Of a DNA stretch of 64,000 nucleotides, positions 43,155-53,893 are shown one piece after another. Numbering within the stretch: the stretch's first letter is position 1; the number at the start of each line of letters is the position of its first letter. The DNA comes from Favolaschia claudopus (lineage: Eukaryota > Basidiomycota > Agaricomycetes > Agaricales > Mycenaceae): assembly GCA_037176885.1 (NCBI GenBank), contig JAWWNJ010000253.1, positions 98,745 through 162,744 of the forward strand, read 5' to 3'. Made by a program: the position numbers and the translations under genes. The notes beneath the pieces are model-generated. The model saw nothing but the letters and a program-made list of their open reading frames with translations, searched no databases and had not been told where the DNA came from.

Positions 43155-44112
43155 ATGCCGACCGAGTCCGGCCTCTGCCCCACTCCGACCAACCCTTCGG
43201 TTCCTCTTCGTCCACTGGCTCTCGCACCCCACCCTCTCTATCGCCCCTTTTGCATACCGCTCATCTCGCTGCCCCGTCCAATGCCTTCTCCCCCTCCTCG
43301 TCCTAATACACACGTCACATTCCCAGTTGCCCCTACCTCTGGTCCTTGTGTTACTAGCTCCCTTAATCCCGCTATGCTATCTTTCTTACTTCAGGATTAT
43401 CCTGACCCCTCCTTCGTACAACACCTACATAATACCTGTACCTATGTGCGTCAATTGGATACACCGGCCCCCGAGTGGGCCGTGCCTCTCTCACGAAATC
43501 TGCCTGCTACACCGTCCGAGCACGCTGTAACCGCTGCAGATATTCTGGCAAATTTCTCTCTGGGTGAGCTTCGCCGTGTCGACTCCCTCCCCATTCATGA
43601 GCAGCGCCGGGTCATTTACTCACCTGTGGGCACTGTCCCCAAAGCAGATGGCGGGTGGCGCACTGTCCACCACCTCTCTTATCCTCGTGGCTCTTCCATC
43701 AACGATAGCATCTCCTCTGACGCAGTAACACTCTCCTACACCTGGCTCGACACCTTCTTTGGCCGCCTCCGCCGCCTTGGTCCTCGGTCATCTCGGGGCC
43801 CGGGAGGCACCTATCGATTTTTTTGCGATGCGAGTACCCAGGCGGCACCGGGGAAAGTCTATCCTTTTCAAGGAGCTGTGGGCCGTGCTCCACGCTCTTC
43901 GTATTTGGGCCTGGGCCGGGTCCGGGTTCTACTTCGGGTTGATAACACCGGCGGGCGTGGCTGGTTTGAATGGAGGTTCGATTCGGGAGGCACCTGCGCA
44001 GGCGCTCTTGAGGGAGGTCTTCCTTCTGGCGCTATCTTTCGGCTTTTCCATCTCCTGCGTGTGGGTTTCCTCTGAACAGAACTACCTTGCTGACGCACTC
44101 CTCTCGTTTTGA
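43155..44112 (+). pseudogene. DIRS-like reverse transcriptase/RNase H, deleted
   Basis: Reads ILANFSLGELRRVDSLPIHE and VIYSPVGTVPKADGGWRTVH, then HLSYPRGSSINDSI, the opening fingers of a DIRS reverse transcriptase. The palm is deleted. RNase H remains as YRFFCDAST and, in another frame, NGGSIREAPAQALLREVFLL with CVWVSSEQNYLADAL, typical of the RNase H end in DIRS elements. Confidence 0.65.
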
Positions 44113-44530
44113 CATGCCACGTCTTCGCCCATTGTTACCTCAATCCTTCGCCTCACAGCGCACTCCCTTCCCCCACCTCCCCGCCGGATGGCCTGAACGG
44201 GTCGATCAACCACCGCTCGTCGCCTACTTCCTCTGGCAACGGCCTCGCTGCCTCCACCCGGGGCGTCAACCAGACGGCTTGCAACGCCTTCGAGTCTTTA
44301 TGCATGCGGAAATACGGCGCCGATGGCGCCTCTCCATAACCCCGCCTCAGAAGCCCGCCTTCTGGAATGGCGGCATCGCTCCCCCCGGCTGCAGTGCGAA
44401 AACAATCAAGCGCTACATTGGTGCCCTCAAGTCCTTCCACACCGACCTCGGATACGAATCCCGCCCTTTCGAATCACGCGTTCTCGAGCGTGTGATTCGT
44501 GGTATACGCCGGGTGTGCTCTCTAGCCGCA
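44113..44530 (+). pseudogene. Tyrosine recombinase fragment of DIRS-like element
   Basis: The fragments GLAASTRGVNQTACNAFESL and CSAKTIKRYIGALKSFHTDL then GYESRPFESRVLERVIRGIR form the N-terminal (SAM-like) half of a fungal DIRS/Crypton-type tyrosine recombinase. The catalytic C-terminal half, with its Arg/His/Arg/Tyr residues, is missing. Confidence 0.65.
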
Positions 44531-44906
44531 CCCGTTTTCTTGCTCTCTTGGCCTCAGCTCACTTTCCTCGCTGTCCCGGCAACCCCTCCTCCCTCGGGCT
44601 GCCTTGTCTTCCTGGGTCCGGTCCGAGAGCGCTCGCTGTGAGGGTCACATCACCCCTCACCGCAATGATAAATATATCATCCATTTTCCTCCCTCCCTCA
44701 GCACGAGCTCGCAGCATTCCTAGTGAGTGTATACACTCGGAGGAATGCACGTGGGAGTCATCACTGTGACTCATCGCGTCTTTTTCTTCTACCACCACCA
44801 CCGGGCGCGTTCCTTCGCCCGTGCTCTCGTTTTTAGTTCTCCCACCCACCTCCCATATACATTGCATGTACATAGAGTATACTTAGGGTAACCAGCCCGC
44901 TCTGGT

Positions 44907-45348
44907 AGGCCCCCGGTCACTACCTATTAGGCGGGTCGGCGATAGAGTAAAACAACGCTTCAAAAACGGCCTACCTGGGTCGGCAAAATAGAGTAAATCA
45001 GCCCCGTAAACAGCTGAGGCTGGTCGGAAATAGAGTAAATCGCGCTGGCAGCGCGAGAAATTTTTTGAAGTCAGTACCTCTTGGGTGAGCCCTGAACATT
45101 AATTTTTCGATTCTTTTTCGAGGCCGCAGCCGGAGATTCCAGCCTAACTAAAGCCGAAACAACAGCAGAAGGCGTCTCTGACAAAAAAATGGCCACATAA
45201 CGAAAAATCGACGAAAAACCCAAGTTTTGGCCTGATGTCGGTCGGAAAATAGAGTAAATCGGGGCCCGATGGACCCAAAATCATAGAGTAAATCAGCCAG
45301 AATCTGGCTGCGAATCCGACCTGCCTAATAGGTAGTGACCGGGGGCCT
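44907..45348. mobile_element. 442-bp hAT-type MITE inserted in the hAT target duplication
   Basis: Inverted ends AGGCCCCCGGTCACTACCTA continue as TTAGGC. ATAGAGTAAA occurs five times in one direction inside (44942, 44988, 45030, 45249, about 45283). It is bordered by GCTCTGGT (44899-44906) and GCCTCTGGT (45349-45357), an 8-bp duplication with one extra C. The AGGCCCC terminus resembles the 40296-40747 element. Confidence 0.8.
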
Positions 45349-45357
45349 GCCTCTGGT

Positions 45358-47401
45358 TAGTGCTGCCGGAAGCTGGAGTTAGCTCCGAGCTGAGTTCAGC
45401 TCCAACTCGGCCCGTTACCATAAACGGCACCTCGAGGTGATGCCAGCTCGCCTCGCCTCGGCCCCCAAAACAGGCACTGTGACACTTTTGACAGCGTCAC
45501 TGAGTGACTGGCGCGTCAAGCACAATCCTCGTCCTCCCGCTCACCGGTTAGCGCGTTCCTGCCGCGAACCAATCCTCCTATGATTCACCTCAACCTCGCT
45601 TGGCGTCGACGTCACCGCCTGGCTGCTACGGAGAATGCGAAACCGCCCCACACAGAGCTGGAAATATGACGCCAAAGGTGGCGCGTCGGGATAGTGCGTT
45701 GGCACACTCAGGGTCCAAGGTACGCGCAATAGATACCTCCGAAATGTTATATATATTGCCACCAATTATACTCCATTCCAACCCTCCCTCTTGTGAACTC
45801 CCATGGCCTCGCCGTCCTGCCAATGCGGCCAACCCGCAGGCATGCACTTGCTACATCCAACCCCCGCGTCAAAACAATTTCACAACGAATTCCTACCCCA
45901 CGCCCACGTCTTTGGCTCCTGGCCTGGCTCTCAGGCTCATGCCATGCCTCTCCCGCCTCAAGCTTTCATCCCCGGATTGCCGTATCCTCCACCACCTCCG
46001 TCACTTTCGGCCAGACTTACGGCTTTCAAAATACATACCCCGCCTCATTTAACACCGTGATTCCTCCCCCTTCCTCTGCGGCAACCATGCACCATTTGTC
46101 GACGCGACTAACACGATTAATGCCGGCCTCGCTCCGCCACAGCGCAAGAAGAAACGTAAAGCGAATCCCAACGCTAACTCGGCAGCTACATCGCGCACCC
46201 GTCGCCGCATCGACCCCAACTCCACCTCCGAACCGGCTGTGTTCGGGGTCGGTCCGTCTGACCCCAAATGTTGCAGCGGCAGCAGCTGCCTCTGAATCAG
46301 TTTCCCCATCCTTCAATCCCTCACCCCAACTCGGCTCTTTGGTCAATCAATCTTCGGCATCCGGAGACGATGCAACTGATGTTTGGTATTTTGTTCGAGG
46401 CGTTCACGGCCGCTTCTGCGCCAAACCGTCGCACCAGAACCAACGGAAATGAAGGAAGATCGACCGGATAAAAAGGTGCCGCTCGTGCCCAGAAATCTGG
46501 GTTTGCGAAGCTTGGTGCTCTTGTAAAGAGCTGTCTGCTTCCGACATCGAATCCCACCGAGTACTCGAAGTCCGCAGCCGCTTTCGGAGGAAGAGCAAGC
46601 AGAGGCAGAGCGCCGTGCTGCTGCCGAAGATGAATATTGTCGATGCGGAGCTGAATGACTATGAGAAGGAGGGTTTTGCTGGGAGGCTCGGACCCAGAGT
46701 ATGAGGACCTTGACTTGCTCCGCTACTGGGAGGTGAGTTTAAGTATGTTCTTATACAATGTTGGTCTGAAAATGTTGCAGGCTCGTCAATATCGGTTCCG
46801 TTACCTATTTCGCGTGGCGCTTGATGTATTGCCTGTTCAGGCTTCTGCGGTACCATGCGAGCGTGTTTCTCTTCCAGCAAGGACACAGATGCCTCCCTAC
46901 GCAACAGTCTCTCCCCCGAGATGATGGAAATGCTCCAGATTCTCAAATTTATTTATCGACAGGATCGCATCAAATTTTGCGAGGACTTCGTCGTAACTGA
47001 GGAAGATCTGTCTGTTGTTGATATTGACCCTGATGTAGCAGAAAGGTTGATTGCGGCAGGGCGTACTCAAGAGCTTGAGGATCTTATAGAATCTTCCTGG
47101 GCTTCGCCCGTTTGATTTTTGCGTTGTATTCACTTATATAATCATTGTGCTTTGTATTGTTTCCATAATTTACTCATAAACTGTATAGTCTTTTATTGTG
47201 CATATGTTTATTGTACTTATTGGAGAATTGTAGCACATTTTAGAGGCAATGCAGCTCAAAACGAGGAGGACGGGGAACCGTGGGACGGAAACTTCCATTT
47301 ATGGATGTCAGCTCCGAGCTGCTCGGCCCAACTCCGAGCTCCGAGCGAGCTGATGGGCAATCACCTCGAGCTCAGCTCCAACTCAGCTCCCGGCAGCACT
47401 A
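45358..47401 (+). mobile_element. hAT transposon, internally deleted
   Basis: Inverted ends TAGTGCTGCCGGAAGCTG and, reversed, TAGTGCTGCCGGGAGCTG (YARNG type) are followed by related GAGCTGAG-rich repeats. The right duplication is GCTCTGGT (47402-47409) and the left is CCTCTGGT (45350-45357). Both ends of a transposase gene remain, with the middle deleted. Confidence 0.8.
45803..47115 (+). pseudogene. hAT transposase, N- and C-terminal parts only
   Basis: The N-terminal part ends in SGDDATDVWYFVRGVHGR (about 46360-46415), the lead-in to the BED zinc finger of basidiomycete hAT transposases. Most of the BED and RNase H-like core is missing. The C-terminal part has EYEDLDLLRYWE, a 48-nt intron (46733-46780, GTGAGT...TGCAG), RVALDVLPVQASAVPCERV and, after a one-base deletion, FSSSKDTD then SPEMMEMLQILKF. 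That is the hATC dimerisation domain. It ends at 47115. Confidence 0.8.
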
Positions 47402-47672
47402 GCTCTGGTTACCTTGCTGGTGACCCCCGCTTAGCTTAGCCGAGGTAACCACCGGAATACACGATTTAATTGTACTCTCTGGTGATCGGAGAACCGAGTC
47501 CGAGGACTCCGAGTATCCGCCAGCACACCGAAGGCGGCAATTGCCGATGTGTGGGAAATTCTTGCTCTGTGCAAGCACTGGTCAAATAAAGCCATGTTCT
47601 GTCTCTTGAATTCCAAATAACCATCGAGAGATGATAGACAGGAAATTGTTTTGTGTATAAAAAATTAGAATA

Positions 47673-47838
47673 CTGTAGTGCTCTGTATGACTGAAACCAA
47701 TTTTGGACCGTTACAGGCTGAAACGGCTGAAACAGCTTACAAACCTTTTAAGGAAGGTGCCTTACCATATATGGGTGATTTGTCAGCAGAAACAGGCCTC
47801 CGTTACGCGTTACGTTTCAGTCATACAGAAGGCTACAG
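47673..47838 (+). mobile_element. 166-bp TA-flanked MITE, family B copy 1
   Basis: TA on both sides (47671-47672, 47839-47840). Ends CTGTAGTGCTCTGTATGACT and, reversed, CTGTAGCCTTCTGTATGACT, each followed by GAAAC. Related to 56053-56223 (shared GGACCGTTACAGGCTGAAAC and CGTTACGCGTTACG). Confidence 0.8.
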
Positions 47839-48210
47839 TAACTACCCATTTGTCAAACTAATTAAATAGTTTTACAATTAAAGCCAAACAAAACTTCAGC
47901 TATCAGATTGTACAGTAACTACCAAATCTTTCAATCCTTCCGATCGTGAGCACAATCCATTCAATCGTTCGATTACTTCATCAGATTGAGGATATATTTT
48001 GCCAAAGTCACCATGATTAGTACATCTGTGGGAGTGGGCAGCGATGGCGATCAGATGTGCTGATGGCAACTCACACCGCCACACCAAAACCCGCAGCAAC
48101 CTCCCCTCCACCTCTCCTAGGCTCTAGCCATTGTTCCTGCCTCGTTTCTTGCGAAATAACATGAATATACAAATTACTCCTCCATCTCGACGTCTTCGTC
48201 TGCCCCCCAG

Positions 48211-49064
48211 TCATCGATTACCGCCGTAGTAGGTTCCACCGTGGTAGGAGGGAGTGAGGGGAGGAGAAAGTGAAGCAATGTTCGACTGGTACCAGTGGTA
48301 CGCGTCGCGCAGAGCCTTTAATTTATCAGCTTTGAGTTTGTAATTACTACCTTCAAGATGTTCTGTACACCCACGAGCGCGATAAGAGTTCAGCTGGTCC
48401 ACAATTTTGGGAATCGTCAACGAGTCCATCTCCTGAAGCGAGACGAGGGGCCTCAGAAGATTTTGCACGAAGGAGCTCGGCTGCGTGTTTGGCTTTTGCG
48501 GCAGCTTTCTCCTTGGAAACACTGTCCGAGCACGGAGGACAGGTGTGCCCGTTTTGTGACCAGTGGCAGAGAGGGGGCCAATCTGATGTTTCAGATCCGA
48601 GCTCTTCTCTTTCCTCGACCACCATCATCCATTTCTTCCTGCTAGCTCTCTGGACTCACGAACATTCCGACTTCACGACGCTTTGCTTCTCCCACCTTCC
48701 CTGCCCTTTACCCACACCCACACCGATGTGGCTGTCTTCTTCTCTGACCGAACGAAGCATTGAACAAAATGTTCATCTCGGCTGTCCGAATGCGAAAGTC
48801 AACGATTTTGCGAGCTTTCTCGGCCTCCACGCCACTGGCCTCGATGCGACGGTTCTCCCGCCGTATGAAGACGTGATCCTCGGCGTGAATAATGCATCCA
48901 TAATGCCTGGGTGTCGTTGCGGCGGAACATGGCTTGGGAATTAAATTGATGTAAGGTAAGGCACGGTTTGCCGCGAATCTGAACACGATACGCGCCGAGT
49001 GCACCCTCGTTGGCATCGTTGGTTGGCGGCATCCATGCCTTTTGCCGCTCGGTTGCCGTAGCAT
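48211..49064 (-). pseudogene. Hypothetical protein with Cys-rich segments and SAP-like tail, decayed
   Basis: Minus-strand pieces suggest one gene. A start region ends in LFNASFGQRRRQPHRCGCG (to 48708). Next is CHWSQNGHTCPPCSDSVSKE with a Lys/Ala helix AAAKAKHAAELLRAKSS (48628 to about 48460). One frame over comes LVSLQEMDSLTIPKIVDQLN followed by YKLKADKLKALRDAYHWYQS, stopping at 48211. The SLTIPKIVDQL...KADKLKALRDAY pattern resembles a SAP-type helix-extended-helix DNA-binding motif, but the match is loose. At least one frameshift is present. Function unknown. Confidence 0.4.
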
Positions 49065-49934
49065 GGTCTATCAGACCCCCAGGTGCAAATCCTATACTTG
49101 AAAACAGGGCCAGGCCATCAGTCGCGTGACTTTTGACAGAAAGTCACGGGGTCTTTGTCGAGATGTTGAGATCGTACGAGACGTCGCGAGCGGAGCGAGC
49201 GCAGCGGGGTTTGGGGCGGCCAGCCCCAACAAGCTGTGTGACCGAACGGAGGAAGGCCGGCGAGCGCAGCGAGTCGGCCGTGCCGGAGGCAGGGAGCTAA
49301 AGCTTGTTCTACCAGTGTAGAATTGGCGGGCAAAGAGGCACGTGACAGGTCACCATCAGTAACCTGCGGTGACTGCCACGCCGTTAGTACATTCGCAGAT
49401 TCATTCGGCGATTTATTGACCACTGGAGTCTCGAAATCATCCAGTCTTTATCTGACAAAGACATCACTGAAATCAACGCGCTCCTTGCCGAGCTCCCGTA
49501 CGATATTAAGTAAACATCATGTTTGTTTCTGGCACTCGATCCGAATGGTAAAGGGTCGATTGTGTGTCCTTGCTTGTCACCCCGCCTTCTATAATGTTGA
49601 TGAGGCTTTTGGCGAGTTCGACTGGATTGACCGTATTTTTATTCCGCTCGGTCGATTGGATCCTGAGCTACAAACTCCGGCATGTTGAATTCCTTTTCTA
49701 ATTTCCACAATGCATAGAAAATGAGCTGGAAGCGTTTGAAATAGCGAGTGGGGAGGTCAAAAGCATTTGACCTACAAAAGTTTTTTTTTTCAACCTCAGC
49801 CTACCCCTCCCTCACCTGATGCCATCAATTCTTACTGCTGGGACCCCTTGGGAAAGAACCAACTTTGGTAAGTACAAGCGTCCTGCCCGTACAGCCACTG
49901 ATCTCCAATTCTTGAACTCTGCCCTTACACTGTA
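49065..49934. other. No gene assigned
   Basis: Contains GTGACTTTTGACAGAAAGTC and GGCGAGCGCAGCGAG words shared with 37610-37760. A plus frame at 49323-49688 has no recognisable feature. Confidence 0.4.
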
Positions 49935-50324
49935 CAGCTGTTTTCGAAAAAAGAATACGGGTTTCGGCATCCCTTCCTTCTCGTTTTTTTGTCTATAGCT
50001 GTTAACGATTCTGTCAAAATGCTCCACCCATCGTCCACCGTGGAAAAATTATATAGCGCAGGTGAATAAGCTGCTCAAAGTGCCTCTGGCTGCGTTCATG
50101 TTCTGTACTCTGATGGCCAGCTTTGCCCCTATGTGCTGGGGCTTTCCTGTTGGTCTGTCAGACTTTGGCCGGCTGAGCTCGAGTCTGTACAGACTGACAG
50201 CCTGTTTAGTAGCCGGTGGAGCCAGAAGCAAACGTCAACAGGAGCAGACATTGTCAATGTCTGCTCGACAAAATTTGGAAGAGGAAAAAATGCCGAAACC
50301 CGTATTCTTTTTTCGAAACAGCTG
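49935..50324. mobile_element. 390-bp TA-flanked MITE
   Basis: TA at 49933-49934 and 50325-50326. Inverted ends CAGCTGTTTTCGAAAAAAGA and, reversed, CAGCTGTTTCGAAAAAAGAA, each followed by TACGGGTTTCGGCAT. The interior has a palindromic GTCTGTACAGAC near 50185. No coding sequence. Confidence 0.75.
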
Positions 50325-50329
50325 TAGTA

Positions 50330-51130
50330 TGCGGCATATTAATCTGACTCTCACACTCTGAGCTATCCTCTGCATTAGGTACAATGCGGATTCTAAGTAT
50401 CTCTCAATGCAGACAGTGGTAAGGATCCTGTTTGCTTTTTTTTACATTTACAGGTCTACAGCATTTAATCTTCTTTCGTCCATGTCCAACTCAGAAATGG
50501 CGACCCGCGACTTTGTGACTCCTGAAACCCGCCGATTTAGAGGCAGCGAATGTAGAAACTGAACATGACATGCCTTTATTGGGGGATGTGTCTGCCCACT
50601 CTGCTTTGCTACGTTTGGACTACTCTTGAGCGCCCTTCTAATTGGACAACTTTGGTCTGGAAATTCATCAGCGCAAAATTTACATATGGGACTCGCTTCA
50701 ACTCTGTACCTGGCTCTCTTCCCCGCTAATTCCAGTGCTCTGGATAAGTAGTCTGTTTTTCGAAGTCCATTTTTGCGGGATATGTTGGATTTGTACCTTT
50801 CGGTACGTTCACGCTTCTGTACGCGTATTCCTTTAACGCGTCCCCAACTCTGACGTCAAGTTTGATCTGGACGTCACTCGGCCATTTTGCGTGCTCAGCC
50901 CCACCGCTCCACCTCACGGTAAGGTGATCTTTGGAAAATGGAACGGTAACATGACAAGGTGACAACGTTTTTGGTACGCCCAAGGCTCTCGAGTACAGAC
51001 TGTGCACAGCGCAAGACTCCACGCGTCTCACACCGGGTTCCACTGACGTACTCTCCTCAGTTCTCTATAAAGTCGGTGGCTTTTTCGTACTTCACCCCCG
51101 CTTCCAACAACCACATTTCCTATATACAAC
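50330..51130. other. No gene seen
   Basis: No supportable reading frame. The sequence upstream of 51131 ends in a CTATATACAAC-type stretch that may be the remnant promoter of the next pseudogene. Confidence 0.4.
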
Positions 51131-51900
51131 ATGTCTTCTGCATCCATTTTTGCCCTCGCCGTCCTCAAGAACCTCGTGTCATCGAGGAGACAAAGACTGT
51201 GGTCTTTGACGGTCAAATCTACTTGGGATCCTCTTGATTATCACTTCTTCGGAGACATTGTCTCCTTACAGTATCTACCTCGCTTTTGTATTTTTTGACC
51301 TGATATGTTTCCTTAGATCATTCCTCTCGGCTCCCCGGACACCCTCAACATCCGCACCCACGCTACCGTTTACGTCTGCGGCGTTCCCATCAACATGGAC
51401 ATACCAAACTCGACTTTTGATATCAAAGCCGAGCCGTACCTTTCTGCGACAAAAACCCCAGACAATACCTTCTCGGTTCACTGTGTATTCCCCCGAGGTG
51501 GGAGAAGTACAAACCCATTCCAGGGAAGGGAAAGAGTGTTTCGGTGGAGGCTTCCTCACCGGGCTTGAGCTAAACGATGATCGCTCAGTAATGTAACATT
51601 TCTCGGCAACGCCTCTTCGACGGCGCAGAAGGCTGAGGAGAGTCCGACTACAATTAGTATGTTTCTGGCCTTCCTCTTCATGTAATCCACTGTAAGCTTC
51701 GCCAGTAAACACCGGTACTCCCGCACGCCTCAAGTTTACTGGCTTCTTTGGAGATCAGGCTCCCATTAGTACCAACACTTCTGAGCCAAATGCGAAGAAG
51801 CGCAAGCTTGACAACACGCGAATGAGCCTCAAGACAATGGTCGTCGCAGTGGCGGCGGCGCGAATAACACTCAATAATCAAATGCCCTGTATTTGTAGAA
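51131..51900 (+). pseudogene. Hypothetical agaricomycete protein with C-terminal NLS, decayed
   Basis: It starts MSSASIFALAVL. In changing frames it reads RVIEETKTVVFDGQIYLG, LDYHFFGDIVSL, then IIPLGSPDTLNIRTHATVYV with GVPINMDIPNSTFDIKAEPY. Later come TPARLKFTGFFGDQAP and a likely nuclear signal EPNAKKRKLDN near 51790. The pieces keep a sensible order and suggest a protein of roughly 220-250 residues. I believe similar unnamed proteins are repeated in mushroom genomes, but this is from memory and no function is known to me. Several frameshifts and stops make this copy non-functional. Confidence 0.45.
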
Positions 51901-53893
51901 TCAATTCAAGTGTCTAATTTCCTCTTCCTTGATTGTCAGTCACGCCAGATCACACCGTAGCGTAGCACGGGTAACTGCTAGATCATGATCAAGTGCTTCG
52001 TCTAACGCCCAACTGTTATCTGTTGAAGGAGACAAATCTCCATATCATGATACAATATATGACTGAAGTACAACATACCGCAATCCGGGAATGCTTTCAA
52101 CCTCCGTTCACCCTGTTCTACTTTCCGTCTCAGCTTCTGCGCTCGCGACTGTTGACTGTTGTATTGTTTGATATCCAACCAATCCTCACTTTTGAAGGCG
52201 AGTTCACGTTGACGGCCGGCACGCTGAGCGACAGACGACGTGTAACTCGACCCATATGGGTTCGTGTGTGTCAGGAGAGCTCATGGGCGAGCCTGTGTCG
52301 CCGAGATGAGTTCTATGGTGGTAGACAGAAATTTGGGTCGGAATTTCGGTGGATACAGGGCAAGGTGTATGGAAAATGAAGGTAAATGTCCCCAGTAAGT
52401 CGTAGAGGCGTACTCGTTACGGCAATAAGTCTTGGACGGTGGAATTTTTTGACTGCTCTTGGCCATCTAAGCAGGTTTTCGGCAGATTTGAGGTGCTAGA
52501 TGTCAGTAGAGTATTCCACCGACCTCATTTTGTCCATCAGTCTGATAAAATAATCTTGATCTATAACCATAAAAGGCAACAGAGATAAACATTGAAAACT
52601 GCAAACGAAATGCGACGTTCTCCGATGCAACCCGGACTTCCAAGTGACCACGAGGAGCGGTTTGACTTCGTTAACGTTAACATGGACCAAAATTCCCTTT
52701 CCTTCGCGCGGGTACTGTACCTCTTTCGCTGTGTTCTCCCTTCACATCGCGAGAGGACATTGCTCTGGGTGCGATCACTCAAAGCTTCCCGCTGGAAACC
52801 GAATACTCTGTGGGAAAATTGTCGTCTGCTGGAGAATGACCGACGATGTTCATCTTGCCGAGGTATTTTGTACGAGGAGCACACATGATTAACGCTTTCG
52901 GCTGTCGAAACGAACGCAGTACATATTATCTCAATGATGTTGTAGATGGAGATTGGTTCCTGCGCGCGGAAAATTGAATTTATTGGGATTTTCGGGACTC
53001 GAGGAAACTATTGTTGGGTGTTGCAGCTTGTAAGCTAGTTCTAATAGGCAATAAGGGTCCTCCCTACTTATAGTTGGTTATAACTAGGTATAACCAGCCT
53101 ATAATTGCCCTATAACCGCTATAATCGGTTATAATCGGTTATATCGGACTTTTGATTTTTGCGACAAGGCCAGTTATCCATGTTTTTGGCGCAAAGCTGG
53201 ATAGCTAGGCTTGTAGATCGTCCAAAACTAGTAGGTTTAACACCTTGAATTAAGCAAAATGGCTGTGCCGTAGAGATATTGTGCTGCCAAGTCGGCCATT
53301 TTTTGCCGTAACATCATCAGCAAATCCCCGGAGATGTTGTAATCAATTGTTGATGTTATGATCGAGCCGCTGGCTCGTAAGCCCTGTAATCGACCGCAAT
53401 CCTCTGATAATGTAGCTACAACCTGCAGAATGTATTATGCATATTCTATATTCATTGTATTCCGGTTGCCCTCTCGTTGTAATGCAAGTACGGACTGCCA
53501 GTGGCGCTGTCGTGTCAGAGGTGGGAAATGGAAGACGAGTCGACGACTTGAAGTTCACCACCGCTTCTGTCGACGTGGTCGGTTGGTGTATCGACTCGAC
53601 GCTCTCAGGCGCCCTCAACTTGCATTTCTGACTTGACGATGACGGCGCTATCGATGTGTTCAAGCCTCTGAATTTGATCATGATGGCCGACATCAACTTT
53701 AAGACTTTCCAATTCTCCCTTCACCTCGACAGCGCCGTGGTGGCGCGATGCGTCTCTGGGTCGTCGGTCTGCCTTGTCGGTGCTTTGCGTTGGCGGCCAT
53801 CCGCTCCAACCACAGCACTCTCACCCCAATCCTTCACCACTGGCGTGTCATCGTTCAGTGCCAACGATACTTGCCTTTCCGCCGCGTTTTTCG
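51901..53893. other. No supported gene; one segment homologous to 21990-22180
   Basis: On the minus strand about 52255-52060 encodes QRAGRQRELA...DWLDI...SRAQKLRRKVEQGERRLK, matching 22180-21990. Near 53090-53145 are GGTTATAATCGG-type repeats. A frame at 53437-53583 (VRTASGAVVSEVGNGRRVDD) looks protein-like but stands alone. Confidence 0.4.

Larger units (their letters stand above)
42100..44840 (+). mobile_element. DIRS-like retrotransposon, internally deleted
   Basis: Near-identical 122-bp direct repeats bound the unit (42100-42221 and 44719-44840, beginning CCTAGTGAGTGTATACACTC). Between them, in DIRS order, are a Gag-like protein, reverse transcriptase/RNase H and a tyrosine recombinase. 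All three are damaged. Direct rather than inverted end repeats recall the split-repeat (Ngaro/PAT) type. The mid part of reverse transcriptase, including its Asp-Asp box, is missing. Confidence 0.7.
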
